Shown here: piece by piece, positions 8,810 to 19,608 of the stretch
How the letters are laid out: each line of letters begins with the position of its first letter
How positions within the stretch are numbered: position 1 is the first letter of the stretch
Assembly (NCBI RefSeq): GCF_000429265.1
Contig: NZ_AUBN01000012.1
Span: 1 to 64,000 of the forward strand
DNA length: 64,000 nt
Origin: Actinomyces gerencseriae DSM 6844
Lineage (GTDB): Bacteria > Actinomycetota > Actinomycetes > Actinomycetales > Actinomycetaceae
Direction: 5' to 3'
The notes under the pieces: generated by a model
Told to the model about the DNA's origin: nothing
The model's database searches: none
What the model saw: the letters and a program-made list of their open reading frames with translations, nothing else
Program-made: the position numbers and the translations under genes

Positions 8810-8933
8810 CCCGGGCTCGGAGACGACGAATCGGCGCTCCGCCCCCGAGATCGCGCGGTCCAGGGGGCGGATCCGACGTGCGCCTCCCGGCGCATCAGGA
8901 CTAACACCACATCCGATACTCAGGAACCTTTCA

Positions 8934-9701
8934 GTGTTCCCGGGCACAGTTGCGTGCATGGACCGCATCCAGGACTCCCACACGACTCACGAGGCTCACC
9001 TGCTCGTCGTCGACGACGAGCCCAATATCCGTGATCTGCTCGCCTCCTCGCTGCGGTTCGCCGGTTTCGAAGTGACGACGGCGGCCGACGGCAATGGAGC
9101 GCTCCACGGGGTCGATGAGGCCGAACCGGACCTCATCGTGCTCGACGTCATGCTGCCGGACATGGACGGCTTCACCGTGGCACGACGTCTGCGCGAGCGC
9201 GATATCACCACCCCCATCCTCTTCCTGACCGCCCGCGATGACATGGCCGACAAGGTTCAGGGCCTGACGGTCGGGGGCGACGACTACGTCACGAAACCCT
9301 TCGGCCTGGAGGAGGTGGTCGCCCGTATCCGCGCCATCCTGCGCCGAACGCACAGCGCCGCGGAGGACGACGACGGCGTCGTGCGAGTGGCCGACCTCGT
9401 GCTGGACGAGGACGCCCACGAGGTGCACCGCGCCGGGGTGGATGTCGACCTGTCCCCCACCGAGTTCAAGCTCCTCCGCTACCTCATGCTCAACTCCGGC
9501 CGGGTGGTGTCCAAGGCCCAGATCCTGGATCACGTCTGGGAGTACGACTGGAACGGGGACGCGGCCATCGTCGAGTCCTACATCTCCTATCTGCGGCGCA
9601 AGGTCGACCAGATCGAGGACCGGGACGGGCAGAGCGTCGCGCCCCTCATTCAAACCCGTCGAGGAGTGGGCTACATGCTGCGCGAGCCCAAAGGCGAGTG
9701 A
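8934..9701 (+). CDS. OmpR-family response regulator
   Basis: A 255-residue regulator. The receiver domain (22-135) has the acidic pair DDE (27-29), phosphoacceptor Asp71 in LIVLDVMLPDMDG, and the switch and Lys in FLTARDD and VTKPFG. The winged-helix DNA-binding domain (155-250) has LSPTEFKLLRYLM and ends RRGVGYMLREP. It belongs to the group of MprA/TcrA-like actinobacterial regulators. The GTG start at 8934 has AGGAA seven bases upstream; ATG at 8958 is an alternative without such a site. It is followed after 3 bp by its histidine kinase, so the pair is one operon. The regulon is unknown. Confidence 0.92.
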   Translation: MFPGTVACMDRIQDSHTTHEAHLLVVDDEPNIRDLLASSLRFAGFEVTTAADGNGALHGVDEAEPDLIVLDVMLPDMDGFTVARRLRERDITTPILFLTARDDMADKVQGLTVGGDDYVTKPFGLEEVVARIRAILRRTHSAAEDDDGVVRVADLVLDEDAHEVHRAGVDVDLSPTEFKLLRYLMLNSGRVVSKAQILDHVWEYDWNGDAAIVESYISYLRRKVDQIEDRDGQSVAPLIQTRRGVGYMLREPKGE

Positions 9702-9704
9702 GCG

Positions 9705-11465
9705 GTGCGCACCGCCAGGCGGACCGCTCGCACCGGTCCCTCCGGGGCCCGCCCCGCCCGCCGCCGCAGCACCGCGAAGAACACCTCCCGCCGGGCGCGC
9801 ACGACCAGTAACCGCCAGCACCGGCCGATCAAGAAGGGCCGTTGGCACCCGTTGACGACGTTGCGGCGCTCCTGGATGGCCCAGCCGCTGCGCAGTCGCC
9901 TGGCCCTGATCACCACGGGCCTGCTCACCACGGGCCTGCTCATCGCCACCATGTCGGTCACCTCGCTGCTCAGCACTCACTTGATCCGCCAGATCGACGA
10001 CCAGCTGCGGGTGACGGCCGAGACCATCGGTCGTCAGGGCCTGAGCCAGATCCGCACCGGCGAGGGGCCCGGCATGCCCTCGACCTACTACGTCGAGGCC
10101 CAGTACCTCGACGGCACGTCGGGCAGGATGATCTCCGACGACACGGCGGCCGAGTACGGCACTCCCGTCCTGGGCAAGCTCTCCCTGGAGGAGGCCATCA
10201 AGCAGGAGTTCTTCACGGCCGACTCCAACCTCGAGGGGCAGCAGTGGCGCGTCCTCGCCCTGCCGATCAAGTCGGAGGGCGAGTACACCGGGGTGGTCGC
10301 GATCGCCCTTCCGCTCAGGGACGCCACGCAGACCGTCGAGAGGACTCGCCTCGTCGTGGCCTCCACCGACATATCGGTGATCATCCTGGGCGCGGTCGCC
10401 GCGACCTACCTCGTCCGGCGCTCCTTCCGCCCGCTGCGCCAGATCGAGCGGGTGGCCGGCCGGATCGCCTCGGGAGACCTGTCGGCGCGCGTTCCCAACA
10501 CCGAGCCGTCCACCACCGAGGTCGGCTCCCTCCAACGAGCGCTGAACACCATGCTCCAGCGCAACGAGCAGGCCTTCGACGTCCAGGTGGTGGCCCAGGA
10601 GCGCATGACCCGCTTCGTCTCCGACGCCTCGCACGAGCTGCGCACCCCGCTCGCCGCGATCCGCGGCTACGGAGAGCTCTACCGCATGGGAGGGGTGCCG
10701 CCCGAGCGGACGGACGAGGTCATGGGGCGCATCGAGTCCGAGGCCTCGCGCATGGGGCGTCTCGTCGACGACCTGCTTCAGCTCGCCCGCATGGACGAGG
10801 GCCGGGAGATGACCATGGAGCAGGTCGATCTGACGGCCATCGCCGCGGGCGCCCTGACCGACATGATGGTCCTCTCCCCCCAGCGCGACTGCGAGCTGAT
10901 CCCGTTCGACGACGACGCCGCGGCGTCCGGGAAGGAGGCCCCCTCGGTCACTGTCATCGGCGACAAGGACCGGCTCTCCCAGGTCATGACGAACCTGCTG
11001 GGCAACGTCGTGCGGCACACCCCCGAGAACTCCTCGGTGGAGGTCGCCGTCGGACTGGGCCCCGAGTCGACGGTGGCGCGCACGCAGCTCGCGGACCGGG
11101 CCGTCGGGGGCGGGAGCGCCGCGAGTCGGCGAGCCGGACGCCGGGACGCCCCTGCGGGCTCCGGCGGCTCGACGTCGGCGGCCCCCACCGCGCAGTCCCC
11201 CCGAACCGTCGCCATCGTCGAGGTGCGGGACCACGGCCCGGGGGTGTCCGACCAGGACGTGGAGAAGGTGTTCCGACGGTTCTACCGGGCGGACACCTCC
11301 CGCAACCGGCAGACGGGCGGATCAGGCCTGGGGCTGGCGATCGTCCTGGCGATCATCGAGCGGCACGGCGGCACGGTGCGCATGGGCCGAACCCCGGGCG
11401 GCGGCGCGACGGTCCACATCGAGATACCCGCTCTGCTTCCCGGCATCGCGCCCGCGAACGCCTGA
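9705..11465 (+). CDS. Sensor histidine kinase
   Basis: A 586-residue membrane kinase. A basic N-terminal tail (1-60) precedes TM1 (66-88); an extracytoplasmic sensor domain (89-216) follows, then TM2 (217-237), HAMP (238-290), HisKA with His310 in SDASHELRTPLAAI, and HATPase_c with the N box near 430, DHGPG (509-513) and GSGLGLAI. Between the N box and DHGPG there is an Ala/Gly/Arg-rich insertion (about 452-500) that is not part of the normal ATP lid. It pairs with the regulator at 8934. The signal sensed cannot be read from the sequence. Confidence 0.92.
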   Translation: MRTARRTARTGPSGARPARRRSTAKNTSRRARTTSNRQHRPIKKGRWHPLTTLRRSWMAQPLRSRLALITTGLLTTGLLIATMSVTSLLSTHLIRQIDDQLRVTAETIGRQGLSQIRTGEGPGMPSTYYVEAQYLDGTSGRMISDDTAAEYGTPVLGKLSLEEAIKQEFFTADSNLEGQQWRVLALPIKSEGEYTGVVAIALPLRDATQTVERTRLVVASTDISVIILGAVAATYLVRRSFRPLRQIERVAGRIASGDLSARVPNTEPSTTEVGSLQRALNTMLQRNEQAFDVQVVAQERMTRFVSDASHELRTPLAAIRGYGELYRMGGVPPERTDEVMGRIESEASRMGRLVDDLLQLARMDEGREMTMEQVDLTAIAAGALTDMMVLSPQRDCELIPFDDDAAASGKEAPSVTVIGDKDRLSQVMTNLLGNVVRHTPENSSVEVAVGLGPESTVARTQLADRAVGGGSAASRRAGRRDAPAGSGGSTSAAPTAQSPRTVAIVEVRDHGPGVSDQDVEKVFRRFYRADTSRNRQTGGSGLGLAIVLAIIERHGGTVRMGRTPGGGATVHIEIPALLPGIAPANA

Positions 11466-11651
11466 TCAATGCACGTGATGCACGTGATATAAGAGGCGCA
11501 AGAGACACCTGCGCCCCCGCATCGCTTATGGGTCGCGGCACATTCGAAGGGCGGACGGAAAGGTGGTAGGCCGAACACACCTGTACCTTCACAAATCTCC
11601 GCGACCAGCAATACGATGTTTCGTGTCCTGCACCCTATCTCGGAGGCTCGT

Positions 11652-12938
11652 ATGGGCGTCATCGACGCGCCACAGTGGCTCCTTCCCGCCTATGTCCGCA
11701 GCGTCAGGGCACTGGGGGCATCCGCCTCCGCTGAGACCATCGGCCAGTCGGGAAAGACCCTCATCGACATGTGGTCGAGCCCGGACCGCCATTTCCACAA
11801 TCTCAAGCACGCAATTAATATGCTAGCCCGCGTCGACGAGTTGGCGGACGAGTCCCACGATCCCGACGTCATGCGTTTGGCCGCCTGGTATCACGGTTGC
11901 GTCTTCTCCTCCGCCTCCGAGCAGACGTACAAGCGCAACGGCGGCGAGGACGAGGTCGCCTCGGCGGCCTACGCGGCGCGCGACCTGCATCGACTCGGCC
12001 TGCCCGACGCAACGGTGGATCGCATCTGCGCCCTCATCCTCAACCTCAAGCACCGCAGCCTGCCCCGCAACGACATAGACGCCCTGGCGCTCAACGACGC
12101 CGACCTGGGCACGCTGGCGGTCGAGCCCCAGCAGTACAAGCGCTACCGCCAGATGGTGCGCGAGGAGTACGCCCATATCCCGGTCGAGGACTACCTGCGC
12201 GCCCGCCTGACGATCATCACCCGTCTCCTGGACCGCGAGATGCTGTTCTCCTCCCCGCTCGGGCAGCGCTGGGAACGGCCCGCCCGTCAGAACCTCCAGG
12301 CGGAGAAGCAGCGACTGACCGACGAGCTCGCCCGAATGCGCCCCGTGGATGCGGACGCCGAGGTCGATGCCGGCACCGGGGGCGACGCCCCACCGACGTC
12401 CCGCGACGCGGCGCCACCTGTGCAACGCCCGAGCGCAGCGGGACGCAGCGGCCCCGTCGACGCGGGCGACTCGACCACCCCGGGCGGTCGGAGCGGTCAG
12501 GAGTCCCGTGGTCGTTCCGCCTCCGGCTCCCCGATCCCATTCCCGGCCTCCGCCCTGCCCAAGAGATCTCCGGCATCGGCCTCCTCACCGCGCACGCCCG
12601 CCAACGGCGTCGAGGTCGCCGCCGCCCCGCCCTCCTTCCCGCCTCGGCGCAGGCCCCCCCGACCGGACTCCCGCCGAGGCGATGGCGAGGAGCTGGGCCA
12701 CACGACGATGGAGACCTGCGTGGCCGACCTGGACCGGCTTCTGTCGAGCCCCCGTCCGCTGACCGGTGATGACGGCCGGGCGGCGGACCGGGCCGCCCTG
12801 GTCGAGGCCGAGCGAGCCAAGCTGGCCGAGCGGCTGCGATTGCGGACCGAGGCCGCCAAGGCCCTGCGAGAGACACGGACTGGCGAGATCGCCCCGGTCA
12901 CCGCGCCCCTCGCCGAGGACGGCGCGGGGGACCTCTGA
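11652..12938 (+). CDS. HD-like predicted metal-dependent phosphohydrolase with disordered tail
   Basis: A 428-residue protein. The first 200 residues match the predicted metal-dependent HD hydrolases of COG4339: RHFHNLKH near 47-54, AAWYHGCVF near 78-86, and GGEDEVASAAY near 97. The usual second motif is WFHD followed by a Tyr-containing stretch; here the Asp is Gly (His81-Gly82), so catalysis may be altered or lost. Residues 215-350 are Pro/Ser/Ala-rich and disordered, and the last 75 form a coiled coil. GGAGG five bases upstream sets ATG 11652; the earlier ATG at 11616 has no such signal. Substrate unknown. Confidence 0.7.
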   Translation: MGVIDAPQWLLPAYVRSVRALGASASAETIGQSGKTLIDMWSSPDRHFHNLKHAINMLARVDELADESHDPDVMRLAAWYHGCVFSSASEQTYKRNGGEDEVASAAYAARDLHRLGLPDATVDRICALILNLKHRSLPRNDIDALALNDADLGTLAVEPQQYKRYRQMVREEYAHIPVEDYLRARLTIITRLLDREMLFSSPLGQRWERPARQNLQAEKQRLTDELARMRPVDADAEVDAGTGGDAPPTSRDAAPPVQRPSAAGRSGPVDAGDSTTPGGRSGQESRGRSASGSPIPFPASALPKRSPASASSPRTPANGVEVAAAPPSFPPRRRPPRPDSRRGDGEELGHTTMETCVADLDRLLSSPRPLTGDDGRAADRAALVEAERAKLAERLRLRTEAAKALRETRTGEIAPVTAPLAEDGAGDL

Positions 12939-13211
12939 GCGCCGCGATCGGTGGACGGCCCTCGAATCGAGGAGGGCGAGGCGAGCAGGGGCGAGTCCGA
13001 CCCGGCTGAGCGCCAGGTCGTCCACGTCGTCCACGGTGCACGGAGCGCACGGGGCTCCACCGGCCAGTCCGTGCGGATGCCGTCCACAGGGGTCGGAGAC
13101 TCCGCGTGCAGGGGACGCGCGCGCCGCCCTACGGTGGTCCCGCGCCTCGACGTCGAGGCGCACACCATGCATCGCGCAGCGCTCTCCGGCGCCCTCATGA
13201 AAGGCCTCGTC

Positions 13212-13517
13212 ATGCCCGTCTTCTCCGTCGATACCCAGGCCGTCGCCGACACGGCCTCCCGCACCCGCACCCGCATCGCCACCATCCAGACCGAGACCGA
13301 CGGCCTCAAGGGCGACATCTCCCTGCTGCAGTCCTCGTGGACGGGCGGCGCCTCGGACTCCATGGCCACCTGCGCCGCCGACTGGCACGTGACGGCCATC
13401 CAGGTCCAGTCGAGTCTGGATCTCATCAGCCAGGCCCTCGACCAGGCGGCCGTGTCCTACGACGACGCCGAGGTCACCAACAAGGGCCGCTTCGGCTGCA
13501 ACCGCGGCCCGGTGTGA
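13212..13517 (+). CDS. WXG100-family protein (EsxB-like)
   Basis: A 101-residue protein beginning MPVFSVDTQAVADTAS. It has the two-helix plan of WXG100 proteins, with the turn motif SWTGGASDSM (W-x-G) at about residues 43-52. It ends GRFGCNRGPV, without the classical YxxxD/E export signal in the usual place, although SYDDAE lies near the end. AAAGG seven bases before ATG 13212 sets the start. No ESX secretion genes lie nearby; it stands alone between the HD-like gene and groL. It is a candidate substrate or partner of a type VII system elsewhere in the genome. Confidence 0.8.
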   Translation: MPVFSVDTQAVADTASRTRTRIATIQTETDGLKGDISLLQSSWTGGASDSMATCAADWHVTAIQVQSSLDLISQALDQAAVSYDDAEVTNKGRFGCNRGPV

Positions 13518-13594
13518 GCTCGGCCCGGACCCGAGCCCGCCCGATTCGAGAGCGCCCGGCCCGAGGGCGCACCGGCCTCGACCTCCCGAGCACG

Positions 13595-13647
13595 CGACGA
13601 CGGCGGGTCGCCCGCCCATCGCGCTGGGGGACGACCCGCCGTCGTCG
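13595..13647 (+). terminator. Hairpin after the WXG100 gene
   Basis: A perfect 16-bp stem (13595-13610 with 13632-13647, CGACGACGGCGGGTCG and its complement) around a 21-base loop, 78 bp after the WXG100 stop. There is no T tract, as is common in high-GC genomes. It could act as a terminator. Confidence 0.6.
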
Positions 13648-13707
13648 GAGGTCACTCGGAAGCCACGCAGAGGTCGCTGAGACGACTGAGGCAACCAGTG
13701 GCGAATC

Positions 13708-13738
13708 GATCGTCCTGCCCGGGCCGGGCAGGACGATC
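13708..13738 (-). terminator. groL terminator
   Basis: A near loop-free palindrome of 31 bases (arms GATCGTCCTGCCCGG and its complement) lies 10 bases past the groL stop. A strong hairpin in this position fits a transcription terminator for groL on the minus strand; it may also block readthrough from the plus strand. Confidence 0.75.
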
Positions 13739-13747
13739 ATGAGGCGA

Positions 13748-15379
<1,632 letters not shown>

Positions 15380-15499
15380 TTACGTGACAGGTGGCCGTGC
15401 GGTGCCCGCGACGGACGAGCCGGTCCCCGGCGTTCACGTCACGCCCGGTCCCGACCCTCACCTAGCGGCCTGGGTCGTTCACACGCGGCCATCGGGCGG

Positions 15500-15526
15500 T
15501 TATCACTCGACGACCCCGAGTGCTAG
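15500..15526 (-). promoter_or_regulatory. CIRCE operator, gene-proximal
   Basis: TTATCACTC, 9 bases, GAGTGCTAG. It matches the CIRCE consensus TTAGCACTC-N9-GAGTGCTAA with a few changes and sits 130 bp upstream of the groL start. CIRCE is bound by the heat-shock repressor HrcA. Confidence 0.85.
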
Positions 15527-15534
15527 CCGCAATG

Positions 15535-15561
15535 CTGGCACTCTCCACCTTCGAGTGCAAG
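15535..15561 (-). promoter_or_regulatory. CIRCE operator, distal
   Basis: CTGGCACTC, 9 bases, GAGTGCAAG. This is a second CIRCE element in the same orientation, 8 bases from the first. The two half-site spacings are both exactly 9, and the centre-to-centre distance is 35 bp. Confidence 0.85.
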
Positions 15562-15623
15562 GCGCACGGGTTCGCCCTCGGCAGGATCGACACGCGGCGC
15601 CCGCGCCGCGGCCGACCACCGCC

Positions 15624-16988
15624 TCATGACGGTCGGTCCGCCCCCGGCCCCTCCTCCAGGACGGCGAGGACGACCAGCGCGCAGGTCCAGGCCAGGGGCG
15701 CGGGTCCGGCCGGGGCCCCGTCGGCGGAGACCTTCTCCGGCAGCGCCCCCAGCGCCGTGCGGTGGGAGTCGAGCCACTCCAGAAGCCGCCCGGCCTCCCG
15801 CGGACGTCCCTGCGCGACCGCGGACCACGCCAGCAGCGCCGTCTCAGGCGTCCACGAGACGCCGTCGTCGCGCCAGGACGCGCCCGGCGCCACGCCCCCG
15901 CTCCTTCGGCGCATCCGCGGGACGGCGTCGGCCCGCGCCTCTCGCGCGCCCGACAGCTCCCGTGTGAAGGGCGGGCCGACCAGGGCGATCGCGGCGTCGA
16001 TGTCGTCGTCGCGCATGTGTCGGCCCCACGCGGGGGCGAAGGCCCGCTCCACGGCGACGCGCACCACCGCGGCCCGCTCGGCCGCCAGTCCCCCCGGGAT
16101 ACCGATATCGAGCCCCGCCTCCTCCAGGGCCGCCGCGGCCTCCAGGCCGAGGAGCGCCGGCGCCGCGATGCCCAGGGTGAGGGCTCGCTCGGCGACCTCC
16201 CAGTAGTCGGGCGAGGCGGCGGGCAGGTGCGACGGCGTGTCGGTCAGGGCCACCAGGTTCTCGGCGGCGCGCGCCAGCGCCGCCCCGCAGACGGCCCCGA
16301 GCTCGTCGGCCCCGGCCCCGTCGGCCAGGACGCCGCCCGCCGCCCACAGCATCCAGCCTGCGCCGTCCGACTGGGCGGGCCGGTCATCGGGCGTGCCGCC
16401 GTCGGCGCCGTAGCGCGCCTCGAAGCCGCCGCCGGGCAGCTGCAGCGCGGCCAGTCGGGCCAGGACGCCGAGCGCCTCACCGCGCAGGCCGACGCCGGAG
16501 AAGGCGGCCGCCGCGAAGGACGCGTCGCGCGGCCAGGTGTAGCGCCAGGGGCTCACCGGCCCGGCGACGACGGATCCGGCGGGGAACGCGGTCGGTCCCC
16601 GCCCCCCGCCCTCGGCCAGGGTCGGGCCGGTCAGGACGAGCAGGTCGGTCAGCGCCGCATCGGCCAGGGCTCCCCACCTGCCGCCCGGAAGGCGGGCGCC
16701 GTCGCGCCGTCGCCTCGCGGAGGCCCGAACGGAGGCCGACGCAGGCCCCATCGCCGAGGAGCTCACGCGAGTCCCCGGCGCGTAGACGGCGGTACCGCCG
16801 GGCGGCACCGGGCGCACCGCGCCGTCGGCCCCGACGACCACCCCCTCCGACAGGAGCGGGACCGACCGTCGCGCCCAGGGACGCGCGCCGAGGGCGGCGC
16901 TTCCCACGACGGCCGCGCCCGTCGCGGGGAGCAGCACGGCGGCGCGCAGGAGATCGCGGCGGACGGGCGGGCGGAGGACCCGGCTCAC
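15624..16988 (-). CDS. GH15-like (glucoamylase-type) protein
   Basis: A 454-residue protein with a hydrophobic N-terminus (residues 10-35, signal anchor or signal peptide). Motifs of the alpha/alpha-barrel of glycoside hydrolase family 15 are visible: [18 protein letters not shown] near 180, GGGFEARY near 215, and [13 protein letters not shown] near 300. In GH15 the WPRD segment shapes the active site and a Glu after the DYWE region acts as general acid; I cannot confirm both catalytic Glu. It overlaps the upstream LytR_C gene by 4 bases (GTGA), so the two are translationally coupled. A cell-envelope glucan role is an inference. Confidence 0.75.
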   Translation of the reverse strand: MSRVLRPPVRRDLLRAAVLLPATGAAVVGSAALGARPWARRSVPLLSEGVVVGADGAVRPVPPGGTAVYAPGTRVSSSAMGPASASVRASARRRRDGARLPGGRWGALADAALTDLLVLTGPTLAEGGGRGPTAFPAGSVVAGPVSPWRYTWPRDASFAAAAFSGVGLRGEALGVLARLAALQLPGGGFEARYGADGGTPDDRPAQSDGAGWMLWAAGGVLADGAGADELGAVCGAALARAAENLVALTDTPSHLPAASPDYWEVAERALTLGIAAPALLGLEAAAALEEAGLDIGIPGGLAAERAAVVRVAVERAFAPAWGRHMRDDDIDAAIALVGPPFTRELSGAREARADAVPRMRRRSGGVAPGASWRDDGVSWTPETALLAWSAVAQGRPREAGRLLEWLDSHRTALGALPEKVSADGAPAGPAPLAWTCALVVLAVLEEGPGADRPS

Positions 16989-17593
16989 TCCTGGTAGTCG
17001 TCGCGCAGGACGACGACGATCGGGTTGGACGAGGCCTCCTCGGCGGACTCCACGACGTTGGTGACGCCCAGGGAGTCGGCCACGGCCCGGGCGGTCGAGG
17101 CGTTCTCCGGAGCGGCGTAGAAGACCGTGGTGGTAGCCGGGTCGGTGGCGCCGTAGACACCGTCGGCGACGTTGACCGAGGTGAAGCCGTCGTTCCCGAG
17201 CTTGCTGCGAGTGCGGCCGGCCAGTCCGCTGACGGCGGTGCCGTTGTGCACGGTGATGCCGGTGGTCAGGTCGGCGTTGTCGGAGGACTGCTGCCCGGGG
17301 GTGCCGCTCGCGTCGGGCGCGGGGGCGTCGCCGGTATCGGCGGGACGGGTGGAGGCCGCGGGGGCGTCGGGCGCCGCCCCGCTCTCGGAGGACGTGGCGG
17401 TCGAGGAGGGAGCGCCTCCGTGCCTCAGCAGGGCGACCGCGCCCCAGGCCACGAGCGGCACGATGATGAGCACCGCCAGCAGCGGGATCCAACTGCGCCA
17501 TGCGGGCACTTGAGCCCGATGCACACCGACGGGAACCGGTCCGTCGGCGTCGGCTGCGTCGAACTCGTCGTCGGGGTACTGGTAGTTGCTCAT
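16985..17593 (-). CDS. LytR C-terminal domain membrane protein
   Basis: A 202-residue protein: a short acidic N-terminal tail, one membrane anchor (about 33-55), a Pro/Ala/Ser/Thr-rich linker (58-108) and a C-terminal LytR_C-type domain (110-202) starting ITVHNGTAVSGLAGR and ending [10 protein letters not shown]. In actinobacteria this domain occurs in LCP-associated envelope proteins. The longer frame from 17656 is ignored because it has no better initiation site. It is coupled to the GH15-like gene downstream. Confidence 0.8.
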   Translation of the reverse strand: MSNYQYPDDEFDAADADGPVPVGVHRAQVPAWRSWIPLLAVLIIVPLVAWGAVALLRHGGAPSSTATSSESGAAPDAPAASTRPADTGDAPAPDASGTPGQQSSDNADLTTGITVHNGTAVSGLAGRTRSKLGNDGFTSVNVADGVYGATDPATTTVFYAAPENASTARAVADSLGVTNVVESAEEASSNPIVVVLRDDYQE

Positions 17594-17727
17594 CTTGTGA
17601 GAATAGCGGGAGACCGCTCCCGCGCACGGGAGACCCGCGGAATCGGTCGGAGGCACTCATGAGAGCCCATGGGAACGCAAAAGACCTCGAGGGGCCCGGA
17701 CGCACGGGCTGCGGATAGGGTTGCAGG

Positions 17728-18405
17728 ATGAGCAGTCCCAGGCCATTGTCCGAGATCGTCCATCCCTCATGGGTCGAGCCCCTGGCGCCCGTCGAGCAGA
17801 CCATCCACGAGATCGGCGCCCGCCTGCGCCAGGAGGTCTCGGCCGGACACGGGTACCTGCCGGCCGGCACCGATGTGCTGCGCGCCTTCACCTACCCGAT
17901 GCAGGAGGTCAAGGTCCTCGTCGTGGGGCAGGACCCCTACCCCACTCCCGGGCACCCGATGGGGCTGAGCTTCTCGGTGCAGCCCGGGGTCAAGCCCCCA
18001 CGCAGCCTGGAGAACATCTTCGCCGAGCTGGTCGACGACCTGGGCGTGGATCGGCCGACGTCGGGGGACCTCACACCGTGGTCCCGCCAGGGGGTCATGC
18101 TTCTCAATCGGGTCCTGACGGTGCGCCCCGGCGCACCCGCCTCCCATCGCGGCTGGGGCTGGGAGGCGGTGACCCAGCGGGCGATCGAGGCGCTGGTCGA
18201 GCGCCCGGAGCCCCTCGTCGCGATCCTGTGGGGCCGGCCGGCGCAGTCGCTGACCCCGATGCTCGGCACCACGCCGATCATCGCCTCGCCGCACCCCTCG
18301 CCGTTGAGCGCCTCGCGCGGCTTCTTCGGGTCCAGACCCTTCAGCCGGGCCAATGACGAGCTGTCCCGAATGGGCGCGGAGCCCGTGGACTGGCGCCTGC
18401 CCTGA
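17728..18405 (+). CDS. ung: Uracil-DNA glycosylase
   Basis: A 225-residue family 1 uracil-DNA glycosylase of normal size. The water-activating motif [18 protein letters not shown] is at 67-84 (catalytic Asp69), the Asn-containing strand with VMLLNRVL near 123-130, and the minor-groove loop HPSPLSA at 189-195. It removes uracil from DNA in base-excision repair. It is divergent from the LytR_C operon, with about 134 bp between starts. GCAGG lies just before the ATG. Confidence 0.97.
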   Translation: MSSPRPLSEIVHPSWVEPLAPVEQTIHEIGARLRQEVSAGHGYLPAGTDVLRAFTYPMQEVKVLVVGQDPYPTPGHPMGLSFSVQPGVKPPRSLENIFAELVDDLGVDRPTSGDLTPWSRQGVMLLNRVLTVRPGAPASHRGWGWEAVTQRAIEALVERPEPLVAILWGRPAQSLTPMLGTTPIIASPHPSPLSASRGFFGSRPFSRANDELSRMGAEPVDWRLP

Positions 18406-18434
18406 GGTCGACGCGCTCGCGCCCGGGAGGGGCG

Positions 18435-19205
18435 TCATGCCGCGCTGTGCTGATGCATGCGGGTGCCCGGGCCGATCCGACCGGTGGGGGACAGGGACTC
18501 GATGACGTCGGCCCTCCCGACCTCCGGGTCGGGAACGTACCCGGTGACGGTGTCCACTCCCAGGTCGAGCAGGAGCGGGTGCATGGGCGTGGAGGGGCCC
18601 ACGAGCACAGTGTGCGCCCCGCCGCCGATCGCCAGGTCGAGGAGTCGGGGAGTCGTCTTGTTGACGAAGCTCGACGAGGAGATGAAGACGTAGTCGGCAT
18701 CGGGCAGCAGGTACTCGCAGGCGGTGTCCGGGTAGTCGCCCGGCTCGGGGAAGCGCTCGAGGATCTGGAGGTCGGCGGCCTTCCACAGCACGCCGCGCGC
18801 GAAGGGGAAGTGCCCGATGATCGCGACGACCTTGCCCTCCACAGAATCGGCGTAGGGATCGAAGACCTCGCGCCAGGTCAGTCCCGCACCGGTGGGCACG
18901 AATCCGTTCCGGGCGGCGACCTCGGCCAGGGAGTACCACGAGTTGATCGCCGCCAGCCCGACGCTCGCCTCGGCGAGGTTCCAGCTCCTCACCAGGGCCG
19001 CGACATCACGAATGGCGCGGCCCTCGTCCGGGAGGTCGGCGGAGAGCGCCGGGCGGCTCGCGACTCGCATCGACCAGGCCGAACCTATGCCATTGGCGGA
19101 ATTGACGACCCGGGTCCACCGGGTGCCGCGATCAGAGACGGTGACGGTCACATCCTCCGGCAGGTCGTCGATGAGGGCGTCGTAGATGTCCCAGCGACTG
19201 GTCAC
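18435..19205 (-). CDS. DUF364/DUF4213 Rossmann-like protein
   Basis: A 256-residue protein with the DUF4213 N-terminal part (DIYDALIDDLPEDVTVTVSD and onward) and the DUF364 part (residues 100-250), which contains VVAIIGHFPF, a Rossmann-like strand-loop, and VFISSSSFVNKT. This family is proposed to bind a small anion or metal chelate and is often found near metal-uptake genes. GTG 19205 is supported by AAGGAG seven bases upstream. A 14-bp perfect palindrome lies 37 bp upstream of the start. Function is unproven. Confidence 0.8.
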   Translation of the reverse strand: MTSRWDIYDALIDDLPEDVTVTVSDRGTRWTRVVNSANGIGSAWSMRVASRPALSADLPDEGRAIRDVAALVRSWNLAEASVGLAAINSWYSLAEVAARNGFVPTGAGLTWREVFDPYADSVEGKVVAIIGHFPFARGVLWKAADLQILERFPEPGDYPDTACEYLLPDADYVFISSSSFVNKTTPRLLDLAIGGGAHTVLVGPSTPMHPLLLDLGVDTVTGYVPDPEVGRADVIESLSPTGRIGPGTRMHQHSAA

Positions 19206-19241
19206 GGGCGAACTCCTTGCAGCAGATGATCCTGATATCTA

Positions 19242-19255
19242 TAAGGTGCACCTTA
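19242..19255 (-). promoter_or_regulatory. Palindrome TAAGGTGCACCTTA, DtxR-like operator
   Basis: A perfect 14-bp inverted repeat 37 bp upstream of the DUF364 start, in a locally AT-richer stretch (GATATCTATAAGG). It matches the iron-box consensus of DtxR/IdeR at only about 12 of 19 positions, so another metalloregulator is possible. Confidence 0.5.
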
Positions 19256-19608
19256 CCCTCCATCCCTCTGCCCCGGACACCACCGACGACGCGGGCGGGT
19301 GGCGCTCCAGGACGTCGGTCACCTCCCTCCGCCTCGGGCGCGAGGAGCCGACGCCGGTGCCCCTGGCACGGGGGATGGCCCGCCGCCCTCCGCCCCGGGA
19401 GCGAGGAGCCGACCTTGGCAGGTGCTGCGGGGAGGCCGGCCTCGACCCCTCCTGCCCTGGGCACGACCGACGACGCGATCACGAGCACGGGGCGACGCGG
19501 TGGAGCCGCCCATAGGGCTGGAGCTGTCGGTGGGCTGGAACCGCTGGACTCGCGGCGGGAGGCCACGGCGGGCCGGGCCGTCCAACGCCGGATCGTCGCG
19601 AAAGCCCC

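Noticed and set aside
15518..15543. Palindrome GAGTGCTAGC...CTGGCACTC as a single operator
   Set aside because: Its half-sites face outward; it is formed by the neighbouring halves of the two proper CIRCE elements.
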